DNA from: Torreya grandis
Lineage: Eukaryota > Streptophyta > Pinopsida > Cupressales > Taxaceae
Length of the DNA: 64,000 nt
Assembly (NCBI GenBank): GCA_037957365.1
Contig: JARHVA010000398.1
Location: 2,778,001 to 2,842,000 of the forward strand
Direction of reading: 5' to 3'
The notes under the pieces were generated by a model. It saw only the letters and a list, made by a program, of their open reading frames with translations. It did no database searches and was not told the DNA's origin. Each line of letters starts with the position of its first letter. The stretch's first letter is position 1. This document shows, piece by piece, positions 46,961 through 59,850 of the stretch. Both the position numbers and the translations under genes were made by a program.

Positions 46961-49420
46961 ATGAAAGATGAATAAGTATTGATCACTCATCACAATAACA
47001 AGATATTACTAGATGCATTTTTGTATGTTACAAGAGATGAAATAAGTAAGCATGATAAAGCTAAAAAGGCTTCTTCACCTAGTGATGGTGAAACCTTAGA
47101 AGGTACTACAACTAATTGTATACCCATCAATCTACCTACATCTAGTGGAGGCATAGATTATGTATTCCAACATTTGTTTACTCAAATACTAGTTTCAATG
47201 CCTATTACTACTCAAACCATGTTCACTTCTCCATTGGTGACTACTCAACTTGCTATTTAAAACCCTTATGGGTCTACAGTTCAAACACATCTTCAAGTTA
47301 TAAAAACCTTGGAGGATAAGGTTACAAACATTGAAAAAAAAAACTTTAAATTATCCTCATGCTATTGATTCCCAAGATGTGTTGTATAACCCTCTTGAAC
47401 TTGAGATATGTTTACACCCTTTATCAACTAGTTTTTTTCACCTACGATCTCATTTTATGATAGCAAGGGTGATCCTAAGAAACATCTTTGATCTTTCTTT
47501 GCAGCATGCTTTGATTATGCCTCTAATGATAAAATTTCGACTAAATTATCTCCAATGAAACTCAAAGATTATGCTTTTAGGTGGTTCTATGATTTACCTT
47601 TTCAATCCATAAAAGCATTCAAACCTATTGCAAATCATTTTTTGGCACACTTCTCTATTAACATTTTTGAAAAGTTTTATTATGCCCAAATTAAAAAAAT
47701 CAAACAAGGAACCAATGAACCTATCAATAAATATGTATCAAGGTACAAGACAATTTTCACTAAAATGACTAATCATATGGCAGATAAATAAATTCAAGAC
47801 ATATTCAAGTAAAGTTTGCTTGCTCCTTTACATAAGTATATCATTTTCAAAAAAAATAAATATTTTGATGACTTATGTCATGTTATTCAGGACTATGAAA
47901 TGAAACTTATCTCATTGAACAAACTTAAATATATAGCCAACATATTAACTACATCTACATTCAATACCAAATTTACAATCTAACAAAGTTATAAGGTAAA
48001 ACCTCCTAAGCCTAAAAAAGAAATAATCACCACAATTAATGCAGTTTTATACTAGCCTAATCGACTTATCTTATCTAATGCACCAAGGAAACAATTTACA
48101 CACTTACCTGAATCTCTCATTTTATTATTCCCATAGATAGAGGAGTGTCATCATATATCTCTCCCTCATCCTATAAAGGTTGATATGAGTCAGCCTCTAC
48201 CCAAAGGATATGAAGTGAATGTTTGTTGTAATTATCACTAGGGACCAGGGCATTCTATGAATAAATGTTTTACCTTGAATCATAAGATACAAAACCTTAT
48301 TGATGACCAAAATATTATATTTGATGGTCCTTCAAAGGAATCAGGTTCATAACCTGATGATCACTAAAAACAAAAAATATTTAACAATCCTTTGCAAGAC
48401 CATTCTAAGAAAGAACTAGAAGTACAAATGGCAGACAATGCACATCCTCTTCCACCACATTATGGGTACCCATTAAATGAGATTATTGGTACTTATATAT
48501 GGAATATACCTCATATGGTTTAGAGACCTTTTATTACCTTTGATGACAATGATATTAAGGATGATGACTTTGATCTTTAATCTTTATTCATTCGAACATA
48601 CGTTGATTATCAACCTTTATTCAATGGTATGATTGATAATGGTTCAAGTGACAATGTTTGTACCATAACTTTACTTATGCACTTGGGTTATACTCATCAT
48701 GATTTACACCCTTTTACCAGATTTGTTAGAGCACTTGATGGGATGTCACAACAAGTTCTTAATGAGATTGACTTACCTTTATAGGTCAGTCCTGCACATG
48801 TGGTTATTATTTTTTAAGTTATACCTTCCATGAGTGTCTTTGATATGTTATTTACATGCCCTTGGATACATATTCTTTGAGTGGTACCTTCTATAGTGCA
48901 TGAATGTGTTAAATACATTCATGTTAATCAGGTAATTAAAGTTTATAGAGTCCCATATTAACATCCTCTTGAAAAAGAGAAATTTATACCCAAACAATTA
49001 ATTATCAAGTCTAATAACTCTAATACACCATAAAATGGTAACAAAAAATCCTCTCCACTAGGTGATAATTACTTGAGATACCATTACATCATAGACATAC
49101 AATGGATTCCATAGAATCCTCATTTATTAAACCTCATATTTAGATATCCCTAGCACTTACACATGTTCTTATCACCATTATTCTAAAGAAACAATAGAAC
49201 ACTTAAAGATGGGTTATACAAAACCCTAATCCTATTACTCCTACTATTCTTTGATAACCATAGAGTTCCATTATACATAGGTAAAGCATCTCAGATACTA
49301 TAGTGATAGATATTGCACCTATACATGTTCCATAATAATATCACCAATTTATTACAATAGGTTCATGGTGGGGAGATACTTATGACCAACCTTTGGATGC
49401 CATCGTAGGATAGTCTCTTC
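46961..49420 (+). pseudogene. Gag-protease polyprotein of E2
   Basis: ATG at 46,961; most of the frame shares one phase, with one excursion near 47,330-47,470. Order: Asp/Lys-rich N-terminus; Gag core at 47,555-47,791 with LKDYAFRWFYDLPFQSI, FLAHFSINIFEKF, KIKQGTNEPINKYVSRYK; then KPPKPKKE; a finger at 48,224-48,265, C-N-Y-H, stop (Gln expected), G-P-G-H-S-x3-C; and a retropepsin at about 48,600-48,900 with IDNGSSDNVC (the catalytic Asp, 48,635-48,637, is kept), ALDGMSQQVL and a C-P-W-I-H block. Gag builds the particle; the protease cuts it. This is the Tat/Ogre-type arrangement. About a dozen stops, nearly all TAA/TAG for Gln and one TGA for Arg, inactivate it. After 49,000 it fades into a low-complexity tail. 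Confidence 0.78.
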
Positions 49421-49643
49421 TTTTCTAATATTCTAAAAAATACCAAAAAATAAAAGCATGCAAAAATCCAAAAATATTTTTGGTGCCTACATATTCTATT
49501 GGCTCCTTGGCATCTATGTGTTAGTTATATGTTGATATATAACATATCAATTACTTATACATACACATATATTTCACACTTATACTTGAGTGTGATTTAA
49601 TTATACATAGATACATGGTCTATGCACTCTTGGATGTCAGATT
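49421..49643 (+). other. E2 internal DNA before the E3 insertion
   Basis: A-rich start (aaaaaataccaaaaaataaa), no gene seen. Confidence 0.5.
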
Positions 49644-52600
49644 TGTTGGCATAGTATTGTCATTAATGCCAATCTAATGTCATTAATGTTAAAGTGTGTT
49701 GTCATTAATGTCTAAATGCATATGGTGAAGATGCATGGTGAGTGGTATTTAATGTATAATCTTGTGATCCTGATGTGACAATTTTATTGTGAAGGCATGA
49801 TGAGTTCTTATGACAACATAGTAAGTATCATTTCTATGAGAGAGAGTGTAATCATGATTAATTAAGTTGATATCAAGTAGTTATTTTAAGACCAGTGTCT
49901 AGATGAGCAAGGCTATTTGGCAGTGTGTGTTGTGACAAACTTATGAGAATTGAAGGTATGTAGTGATTTCTATGTGAGAGAGAGTTACACGTCCAAGTGT
50001 CTTATAACTACTTAGTTGATGTTGTGTTAAGGTCATGATGTGGAAGGAACAAGTCAAGGTATCAAGGTGTCTTGTAAAGTCTTATCTAGACCTTGTGAGA
50101 AGGTATGTACATGTAGCATGGTGAAGTGAGTGAGATTTGGCATGTAAGAAGTTGTTTATAATTGTATGGTATTTATACTTAGGTGTAAAATCTTTCAAAA
50201 GTGTTGTAAGGTAGGTCTTTAAGGACAAGTTGTTGAGAAGCCTGGTCATGGCACTAGTCATGGCATGTAAAGTCCTAGTGAAGAGGTTTGAGCATGGTGG
50301 CTTGGTGAAATGGATGAATAAAGGCATAAGAGGTTGTATAAGGTTACTTTAAAAGGTATATGAGGTGTTGGATCACTCATGAGTATCTCAAGGTGAGCCT
50401 ATAAAGGTAGGACCTAAAAATCTAGTCTATAACTAAACCATTCTTAGACCCTGCTTGGCCTAATAAGGAATCATGAGTTATTATCAAGACATATGAAGGA
50501 TGATTAACATTTTTTGAGAATGTGATATGTTTTTTGATACTATGAGTAAAGTATTAATAGCTTGAAAAGAGGTTTGAAGGTCAGTTCAATACCTAATAAG
50601 GTGTGAAGACTTAGGAGTAGAAAGCAAGATGATGAAAGCATGGCCTAATGAGGTATTAATATCAGTTTCCAAGGCACATGTGAGTATTTTATCATTAATA
50701 AAGTTGAATCAATATATTTTAAGCATGTTCATGAAGTTTTAGGACAAAATTTTAGGTTTAAGGTAATAAAAAATGTTTTAAGGTCTCTTGAGTGCATAGG
50801 ATAATGAGTTGTCTATCTGAGAAGGTTTTTGAAGTGTTCTTTGGCATGTGAAACATCTGCATGAGGACCTAATATGTTCATGGTATATTTTAAATTGTCC
50901 TATCTCAAATTTCAATGCATTATTTTTTATAATGAAGGGCTAATATTTATAAACAATTGCTAACAGTGGAAGATGGTTTAAACCCTCAAAGAACCCTAAT
51001 AGTGACCTGATATGAAATAAGTTGTTCTAAATTAATCAGAATGGATTGTTATGAATATTTAAGTGATTCGATGTTGTATTTAACTCTCCCAATCACCTCT
51101 AGGTGTGATTATTTTGTCAGGTGAGTGAGTGGACCCTACAAGAAAGGCTTATTTCTCAAAGATTTATTGTAGAAGTCAAAGTTGATCAAGTCAAAGATGA
51201 TAAATGGATGGATATTGAGACTTGTATTTAATGTCAATGGTGGTTTATTATCAGATTTTATCCCTCATGTTTGATAAATTAGTCATCATCCAAAATAACC
51301 TATCACTAATAGGCCTAATGGTGCCAACAGTGAGAAACCCAGGTAGAAGTGAGAAGGTGATTAGAGATGTGTTATCATGGAATAAGGATGAATCCAAGTG
51401 CATGAAGACATTTTTAAATAATTTTAATACATGTATATGTTGGTTAGAAGCTATGGATATCACTAAATATGATGAAAATATTGCTCATAATTTGACCTAT
51501 CTAGTGCAAATGAAATAATAAAGGTATAAGGTTATGAGATTGGTTTACAAGACCAATATTACCATTTGAACATGTTATATTTGTATCTAATAATTATCTA
51601 ATGATCTCATGAGATCATAAAAATTCATTGGAATTATTTTAAAGTGGTCATACAGGTGTTGAAGGTCATTTTCACCTTGATTGTGCTTTAAGGCAAACTA
51701 GCAGTTTTGGGTAAGCAAGTTGCAGAGATAAGTTTGAGACTTTGTGGCATAATTTAATGTATTTAATACATATGATGTTTATTTTTTTTATTTTATGTTC
51801 TATATCCATATCTTTTCAAAATCTTTGAAGTTAGTATAAGAGGTTAAAATATTGAAGCTAAAATGGCTTATCTGGCTAAGTGAGTTCTAAGAGAGAGAAG
51901 GTCAACAAATTGGTTTGTAAGACCAATAATTACCATTATATATTATGATATATTTGATTTAATTAATTATAAGGATTTTTTATTGTCATAATCATTAATT
52001 TTAATTCCTTTAGGTGTCATAAGGTCAATTTTTTATGACTATGTTTTGAGACTAGTTGGTAGTTTTGAGCACTTACAGAGAAGGGTTTCAGTAATTTAGC
52101 CCTAAGTTGTGAAGTATAAATCATATGATGTTAAATTTGAGGTCATATAACTTTTTTATATGATATTTTTTTCCATTATTTTTTATAAAAAAAAAATTTA
52201 TGTTCTAATTATTAAAGATAGACTTTATGTGTGTATAAAGGCATATTATGAACAGTGTTTTGAGAAGAGGTTCAAGTAGTGGTTAGACCTGAAAGGTGTT
52301 GTGTACATAAATTAAATTTGGATAAGGTATATTTGAGTTATATATGAATTTATCCTACTATGTGTGGAGTTTATAATCATTCTAATAAAAACAAAGTGTA
52401 ACGTGCTCTAATGAAGGCGTAATGGAATTAGGTCTCCTTAAGGCCTAAAAGAGAATTTGGTATATTAAGTTGTGGCCAACGTAATGTATTTGTTGATTAA
52501 TATTTATAATGTGTTATAAGACATATTTTAATGTTAATACAAGTTTTCAAGTGTGTATTTCTAACTAAGCTATGTGAAAGTAAGTGACTTATATAAGAGC

Positions 52601-53287
52601 AAGACTAATTAGGCTTATTTGAGGAAGTTAGACAAGTGAGTGTGCAAGTGAATGAAAGATCACATTGAAGAGCATAAGGAGGTAATTTAGGGAATAATAA
52701 GGGTGTAGTGAGATATTCATGAATATATAATAGGAGGTATGATTATGGAGATCAAGGTCATATGACTTAATCAGTCTTAAAGAGACCTAGTAGAATGAAG
52801 AAGCTTAGAGGTAGTTTTGAGAGGATAAAAATGTGTGAAGAAATAAATAAGATGATCATCATATATTGTATTAGAAAAAAGGTTTCCTAAATGTGATAAA
52901 GTTTTTCATATGTCTGGTTTTGTGCTAAGTCATCTAGGGGGTTGGTGTCTCCTTGCAAGTGGGTGCTTGTTAAAGCCTAACTGGGTTAGTGCTTAGCTAG
53001 TTGGGGTTGGTGCTCCATGTTAATTTGGTGCTTCAATAAACTTGATATTTTATCTTATAATATTATATTCCATTTGTATTAATTAATGGGTTTTATTCTC
53101 CTTGAGGGTTTCCCACATATAAATTGTGTTACTTTGTGTTCTTATGTTTATTGCATATGTGGATGGTTACTTAGTCATTATTTGATCTACATCTTTAAAT
53201 GAATGTTCATGAATGATTAAGAGGAATTGTGGTAAAGGTTTTATATATTGATTTAACCCCCCACTCTCAGTCATCGTGCTTTTAACA
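49644..53287 (+). repeat. 5' LTR of E3
   Basis: Starts TGTTGGCATAG and ends TTTTAACA. Colinear with 55,230-58,874 and with 1502-4968. No gene inside; a 98-codon frame at 51,222-51,518 recurs in damaged form at 56,818-57,069 and near 3005-3160, but shows no known domain. Confidence 0.88.
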
Positions 53288-53289
53288 AT

Positions 53290-53300
53290 TGGTATTAGAG
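53290..53300 (+). other. Primer-binding site of E3
   Basis: tggtattagag, then tatg: initiator-Met tRNA site TGGTATCAGAGC with both C positions changed to T, two bases after the LTR end. Confidence 0.75.
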
Positions 53301-53333
53301 TATGTCCTTTAAGATAGGCCTAACAATGTAAAG

Positions 53334-53654
53334 GTGATCCTAAGAAACACAAGCATGGATTATGATGATGACAATGTTTATCATGATAGCAACAAAGGTC
53401 TATTCATAGAGATGGATAATGGATGTTGTTCAAATAAGAAGAGTCTTATGAAAGAATACTTCAAGCCTAAAAGAGAAGTGGAGTCCTTGAAGGCAGAGTT
53501 AGAGCATAATTTAGATTTGAAAGAATATCAAGAGTATTATTTGTCAGATCAGAAGGATGATGAAGAGGCCAAGTCAAAGTTCAAACCTGAGTTGAAAGTC
53601 AATCCTAGAAGGATGTTGAAGAATATTCAGTCTTGTGAGAGTATGGAGATCTAG
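53334..53654 (+). CDS. Short gag-like open frame of E3 (106 codons, internally deleted)
   Basis: An intact plus-strand frame; the likelier start is the ATG at 53,355 (M-D-Y-D-D-D) about 55 bp after the primer site. It is very acidic and charged: NGCCSNKKSLMKEY, PKREVESLKAELEH (coiled-coil-like), then KFKPELKVNPRRMLKNIQSC. The last block matches the end of the longer gag-like pseudogene at 1045-1100, while the zinc knuckle and some 250 residues in between are missing, so the gene is a deletion product of the family-A gag. It ends at a TAG (53,652) after which the homology continues. A function for this remnant is doubtful. Confidence 0.5.
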   Translation: MILRNTSMDYDDDNVYHDSNKGLFIEMDNGCCSNKKSLMKEYFKPKREVESLKAELEHNLDLKEYQEYYLSDQKDDEEAKSKFKPELKVNPRRMLKNIQSCESMEI

Positions 53655-55217
53655 GAATATCCTAAATTTGTGTTATTTTAGTGCCCTATGGAAGGGGTGA
53701 CTCCATTAGGCTTAATGGAGACACTCATCAGTAAGTGGAAGCATGGTGGATGCTTGTTGAGCTTTGACAGGTGTTGTATGTCAAGAAGGTATGAAGGCAT
53801 GTTGAGAGATAATTTTTTGGAATTTGGTTGTATTTGAGATTGATCTATGTTGATAATTAGTATTGGTATCAAGGTGTTTGATTTGTGTTGGATATGGTAT
53901 GTATGTATTGTTGATTCATATGGTGAGCAAGTTGTGAAGACAAAGGGGGAGCATGGTTGTGTAGTTATGTATGATATTTATTTGTTGAGTTCTTACATTG
54001 ATTGATATATGATTGTTTTAAGGGGGAGATTATTATCTCTAAATTCTTTGTCAAGAGAGTAGCTTCTTTTCCTATCTAAATAGAGGTAAGTATGGATTTA
54101 GGGAGCAAGATTTCTAAGATGTTTCATGATTCTATTTGTTGAGCTAGTTGTGAGAGAGATTAGAGTGTTCTATGTACATCAAGATGACCTTAAGGTCATA
54201 TAGGACCAAGGCACATGTTATATAATCTTATTTTACATACCATGAAAAATACTAAATATGATAGAGGTTTGTCATAGTGAAACATGTAAGCACAGACCTA
54301 GTTGATAGGTTAATGTAAGAATAAAATATGAGATATCATATGGACATGACATGATTAATCTTTGCTCCAACATGGAGGACTATATTGTTCCCTTAGAATA
54401 ATTTTTTTTTTTTGCAAATAGACTTAATTGACATGGTGGATAAGCATTGATTATAGAGATATTTTATGCTCATAGTCATTGAGTGTGATTATTCTAAGTG
54501 TTTGAAGATTACCTTTGGGTCATGTATCATAGTTATATATGCTCAGTATGCCATGGTTATGTGAGGTGAAGGTGATCAAAAAAGATAGAAGTCTCGAAGA
54601 TAGTGAACTATGTGTTTTACAAATGTAATGAGCAGTGAACTAATACAAAAAAGGGTCGTTATGATGTAGATGGATCAGATATGGATTATGGAGCTAAGAG
54701 GATGATATCAGGAATATTTATGGTGTGAAAAAAGGTTGAAGGTCCAATCAAGCATGAAGGAGATTATAAAATATTGTTATTCATTATGTGACTAAAAAGG
54801 AGAGTATGGACATAAGGGGGAGCTTATTAGATCTGGTATTTAAAAGATCAAGATAGATATGCAAAAGTTTAAACCAATATGAAGGAAAATTTGAGGTTGA
54901 TGTCAGATATCTAAGGATATTAAGAACAATGAAAAGTTGAGATGGATCTTTGTATGTAGTTCAGTTAAGATTTAAATGACATAAGAGGCATGGTTTCTTG
55001 AGGAGAAACTTAAGTATTCCATAAGTTGATATAAAATTTTATAGAAGCCTAAGGTGAGTTTTGGTCATCATTTCATTGTGTGGTTTCTTCAAGTTTAGTT
55101 CGAAGTATTAGATAGCTATTTATAGAAGACCCTTTGTCATTAATGTTAAAGGGGGAGAAAGAAAAATTTGGGGGAGAAGTTATTGATCAGACTGTAGCGT
55201 ATTTTACCATCAATGAT
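53655..55217 (+). other. E3 internal untranslated region
   Basis: No gene seen. It contains purine-rich aagggggagcat / taagggggagatt / ataagggggagctt motifs (about 53,944, 54,020 and 54,818) like repeated polypurine tracts, and the gaccctttgtcattaatgtt block shared with copy 1. Confidence 0.6.
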
Positions 55218-55226
55218 AAAAGGGGA
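55218..55226 (+). other. Polypurine tract of E3
   Basis: aaaagggga just before the 3' LTR, matching aaagggggat at 1491 in copy 1. Confidence 0.65.
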
Positions 55227-55229
55227 TTT

Positions 55230-58200
55230 CGTTTGCATAGTGTTGTCATTGATGTCAATCTAATGTCATTAATGTCAAAGTGTGTTGTCATTGATGTCTA
55301 GATGCATATGGTAAAGATGCATGATGAGTGGTATTTAATATATAATCTTGTGATCCTAATGTGAAAAGGTTCTTATGAATGCATGATGAGTTTTTATGAC
55401 AACATATTAATAATTTTTGCTATGAGAGAGAGTGTAATCATGATGAATTAGGTTGATGTAAAGTAGTTGTTTTAAGACTAGTGTCTAGATGAGAAAGGTC
55501 AGTTGGTAGTGTGTGTTGTGACAAGATTCTAAGCATTGAAGGCATGTAGTGATTGATATGTTAGATAAAGTTACAGGTCCAAGTGTCCTATATATACTTT
55601 TTTTATGTTGTGTAAAGTTCATGACATGGAAAAAACATGTCAAGGTATTAAGGTGTCTTGTAAAGCCTTGTCTAGATCTTGTGAGAAGGTATGTGCAGGT
55701 AGAATGGTGAAGTGAGTGAGATTAGGCATATAAGAAGTTGTTTGGAATTGTATGGGATTTATATTTATGTTTAGAATATTTTATAAGTGTTTTAAGACAT
55801 GTATTTAGGGACAAGTGCTTGAGAAGCCTAGTCATGGCACTAGTTATGGCATGTAAAGTCATAGTGAGGAGGTTTGACCATGGTGGCTTGGTGAAATGGA
55901 TGTATAGAGGCATAAATAGGCTATTTAATCTTACTCAAAAATGTATATGATTTTTAGGATCACTCATAATAATCTCAAGGTGAGCTTATAGAGGTAGGAC
56001 ATACAAATCTAGTCTGTAACTAGACCATTTCTAGACCCTACCTGGCCTAAGGAGGCATCATGAGATATTATCAAGACATATGAAAGATGATTGACATTGT
56101 TTGAGCATGTGATATTTTGTGTTAGAATGTTATTGAAGTATTGATTGCTTGAAAATAGGTTTAAAGGTCATTTCAATACCTAATAAGGTGTGAAGACTAA
56201 AGAGTAGAAAGAAAGATGGTGAGAACATGGCCTAATGAGGTATCAAGATCAGTTTCAAAGGCATGTGTGTGTAGGTAAAAATTGAAAAAGGTGATTAAAT
56301 TTTTATTAACCATGTTCATGAATTTTTAATTCAAAATTTTAAGGTTAAGTCAATAAAAAGTGTTTTGCTATCTCTCAAGTGCACAGGATGAAGAGTTGTC
56401 TACCTAAAAAGGTTTTTTAAGTGTTGGTTGGCACGTGCATTATCTACATGAGGATCTAAGTTGTTCATGATAGATGAGTAAGGGTCCTAGTTCAAATTTC
56501 CATTCATTATTTTTTAGAATGAAGGGTTAAGCTTTATGAATGATTGATAACAGTGGAAGATGGTTTAAACCCTTAAAGAACCCTAATAGTGACCCGATAT
56601 GAAATAAGTTGTGCTAAAGTGATCAGAATGGATTGGTATAGATATTTAAGTGATTTTAGGTTGTATTAAACTCTTCTAAACACCTCCAAGTGTGATTGGT
56701 TTGTCAGGTGAGTGAGTGGACCCTATAAGAAAGGCCTTTTTTCTAAGAGATTTATTGTAGTAGTCAGAAATTGACCAAGTCAAAGTTGCTAAATGGATAG
56801 AGGAAAAATATTGAGACTTGTATTTAATTTCAATGTTGGTTTATAAGTATTTTATAACCCTAAAGTTTTATAAAATGGTCATCCAAAACAACCTATCGCT
56901 AGCAGACCTAATTGTGAAAATAATGAAAAACCCAGGTAGAAGTGAGAAGTTAATTAGGGATGTGTTATCATGGATTAGGGATGAATCCAAGTGCCTGAAG
57001 ACATTATTAAATACTTTTAATACATGTTCATTTTGGATAGAAGTTTTGGAGGTCGGTAAATATGATTAAAATGTTGCTCATAAGTTGACCTGTCTAGTGT
57101 AGATAAAATAGTGAAGGTATAAGGTTATGAGATTGGTTTGTAAGACTAATATTACAATTTGACCATGTTATTTTTATATCTAATAATTGTATAATGATCT
57201 CATAATATCATCAAAATTCATTTAAATTCTCTGAAAGTGGTCATATATGTGTTAAAGGTCATTTTCACCACGATTGTGCTTTAAGGAAAACTGGCAATTC
57301 TAGGTAAGCAAGTTATAGAGATGAGTTTGAGACTATATGCAATGAGTTAATGTATCTAATTCATATGATGTTATTTTTTTGGACTTTTATGTAATATAAA
57401 TTATTTTAAAAATCTTTAAAGTTATTATAAGAGGTTAAAACACTTAATCCAAAATGGCTTATCTAGTTGAGTGAGGTATGAGAGAGAGAAGGTCACCAAA
57501 TTGGTCTGCAAGACCAATAATTGCCATAGAGCTTATGATATATTTTATTGAGAATTTTATGAGTATTTTTAAGATCATATTCATTCATTTTAATTCCTTT
57601 AGTTTTTTCCTTTAGGTATCATGAGTTCAAGTTTCCATGATTGTGTTTTGAGACTAGTTGGTAGTTCTGAGTGGGCTACTTGTAGAGAAGGGTTTGAGTA
57701 CTTTAGCCCTAATTTGTGAAGTATGAAGCATATAGTGATAACCATAAGTTAATATAAGTTATGTATATTATAATTTTTTTCAATGATTATTCATCAAAAT
57801 TATGTTTATGCTTCAGTTATTCAAGACATACTTTTTGTGTGTATGAAGGCCTATTGTGAACAGTGTTTTGAGAAGAGGTTCAAGTAGTGGTTGGACCTAA
57901 AATATGTGGTGGACCTAAATTGAAGTTGGATAAGGTCTATTTTATTGATATATGAATTTATCCTACTATATGTATATTTTGGAAGCATTCTAATAAAAAC
58001 AAAGTGTAACATACTCTAATGAAGGCCTAATTGAATTATGTCTCCTTAAAGCCTAAAAGAGAATTTCATCTATTAAGTTATGGATGACTTAATGTATCAG
58101 TTGATTCATGCTTTGAATATGTTATAAGACCTATTTTAAATGTAATACAAGTGTGCAAGTATGTATGGAATACCAAGGTGTGTGAGAGCAAGTGACTTAT

Positions 58201-58874
58201 ATAAAAGCAACACTAATTAGGCCTATTTGAGAGAGTTAAACAAGTGAGTGTGCAAGAAAATAGAAGAGCACATTGAGGAGTAGAAGGAGGTCATGTAAAA
58301 TATCATATGGGTATAGTGATATAGTTATGAATTATAATAGGAGGTCTGAGTATGTAGATAAAGGTCATATGACCTAATCAGTATTGAAGAGACCTAGTAG
58401 AGCGAAGAAGCCTAGAGGGAGTTTTGAGAGGGATAGAAGTGTGTGAATAAATGAATAAGATGATCATCATTTTTTGTATGAGAAACAAGGTGTTTTGAAT
58501 TTGATAAAGTGTTTTAAGAATCTGATTTGGTGTTGAGTCATCTAGGGGATTGGTGCCTCCTTATAAGTGGGTGCTTATCAAAGCCTAGTTGGGTTGGTGC
58601 TTAGCTAGTTGGGGTTGGTACTTCACTAAAATTGATATTTTTTATTATATAACTATATTCAATTTTCAAGGATTAGTGGGTTTTTTTCTCTTGAGGGTTT
58701 CCCACATATAATTTGTGTTATCTTGTGTTCTTATGTTTCTTGCATATATGGATGGTTACTTAGTCATTGTTCGATCTACATGTTTGAATGAATGTTCATG
58801 AATGCTTAAGTGGAATTATGGTAAAGGTTTTAAAGACTAATTCACCCTCACTCTCAATCATTGTGTTTCCAACA
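55230..58874 (+). repeat. 3' LTR of E3
   Basis: Starts CGTTTGCATAG (first T now C), ends TTTCCAACA. Same length as the 5' LTR to within one base, with scattered substitutions, so the insertion is old but younger than E2. Confidence 0.88.
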
Positions 58875-59551
58875 ATAATTTTCCTTTACTCACATCACCA
58901 GAATGTTGGGGGCATAAACCTCTATTATCAAGATACATCTAAGTTATATCATTTTATGGTCACTTAAAATTATCATGTTTGAGCTCATTCATGCTTATCT
59001 CTTTTGTAGTGTACTTGACATTTTTTGTTAACACATTTTATCCATGAACTACTATGATATGTATATTTTTATTACTTATGTTTTCCTTTATGTACTTCAT
59101 TCAATGTCGTACCTTATTATTTTCTTGTTTGTTGAGATTTGAATATGATACATTATTTGTGGAGCCCATGATTTTGTTTGATTCTTTGACATTTGAATAT
59201 GCCATTCTTGATTTTTTGGATATTTCAATAAGTCATTTTCATTTGATTATGTGGCATTTAAACATGCCCCTTATTTGTGGTTTCTTTGGACCATTGCCTT
59301 TTAACTTGCTTTTAAGTGATTTTGTGTGTGTGCTTGATTTGCTTATTGAGAGTGTATTATTACTATATATATGTTTCCATAAAATTTATCATGCATATTA
59401 TGCCTTGATGTGATCACATTCTATGCACTTAAATGATACATTTATCTAGACATTTCTCATATAAGTTGCATGGTTCATTCATAGTTATATGGTTATTTTA
59501 TTATTTTGAGGTGAGGTAACTACCAACTTCTATTCTTCCCTCACCTCAAAG
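58875..59551 (+). other. E2 internal DNA after E3, no domain recognised
   Basis: A 119-codon plus frame at 59,054-59,413 is rich in Phe/Leu/Ile and hydrophobic; it has no known motif and its composition follows the T-rich DNA. An aatgttgggggcataaacc stretch (about 58,902) resembles the sequence after the last ORF of gypsy elements. Confidence 0.4.
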
Positions 59552-59850
59552 GGGGGAATGTCATAGAGGCATGTATTCCACATATTTATAGTTACATATT
59601 CATTTGGGGCATGTCATAGATACAAGGCTTCCACACATTCACAGTTTTAGATATACAATGGGGGCATGTTTTGAAAACATGTTCTCCACACTTATTTAGT
59701 ATTCAACATACCCAAACTACAACGGGGGAATGTTTTGGAAACCTTTCCTCCATGTTTGAATTTATATCATTTTTTGTATTTTCTCCATATATAGTCGGGG
59801 CATGTTATTTTCGCATGTCATCCACATTTGTTCAAATTTTTAAATTGGCC
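59552..59850 (+). repeat. Five degenerate GGGG-x-ATGT repeats upstream of the E2 3' LTR
   Basis: GGGG(C/A)ATGT anchors at about 59,553, 59,606, 59,660, 59,724 and 59,797 (spacing 54-73 bp). Each is followed 20-30 bp later by ttcCACA or tcctCCA-type ends and an AT-rich tail. They lie between coding part and polypurine tract. Confidence 0.75.

Larger units (their letters stand above)
49644..58874 (+). mobile_element. Family-A LTR element E3: giant LTRs, tiny interior
   Basis: Two LTRs of 3,644 bp (49,644-53,287) and 3,645 bp (55,230-58,874) flank only 1,942 bp. Primer site 53,290-53,300 (tggtattagag, initiator-Met type with C changed to T), polypurine tract 55,218-55,226. The interior has one short gag-like frame and no enzyme, so the element is non-autonomous, of the large-retrotransposon-derivative kind. 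Compared with copy 1 (1-4968) most of the gag-like gene has been deleted. The flanks agatt and ataat agree in 3 of 5 positions only, so a target duplication is not confirmed. It interrupts E2. Confidence 0.85.

Noticed and set aside
51222..51518. 98-codon plus frame in the E3 LTR, with relatives at 56,818 and near 3005
   Set aside because: Recurs because the LTR is repeated; the copies are broken and show no domain.
59054..59413. 119-codon hydrophobic plus frame
   Set aside because: Phe/Leu/Ile content simply follows T-rich DNA; no motif, no conserved partner in the window.
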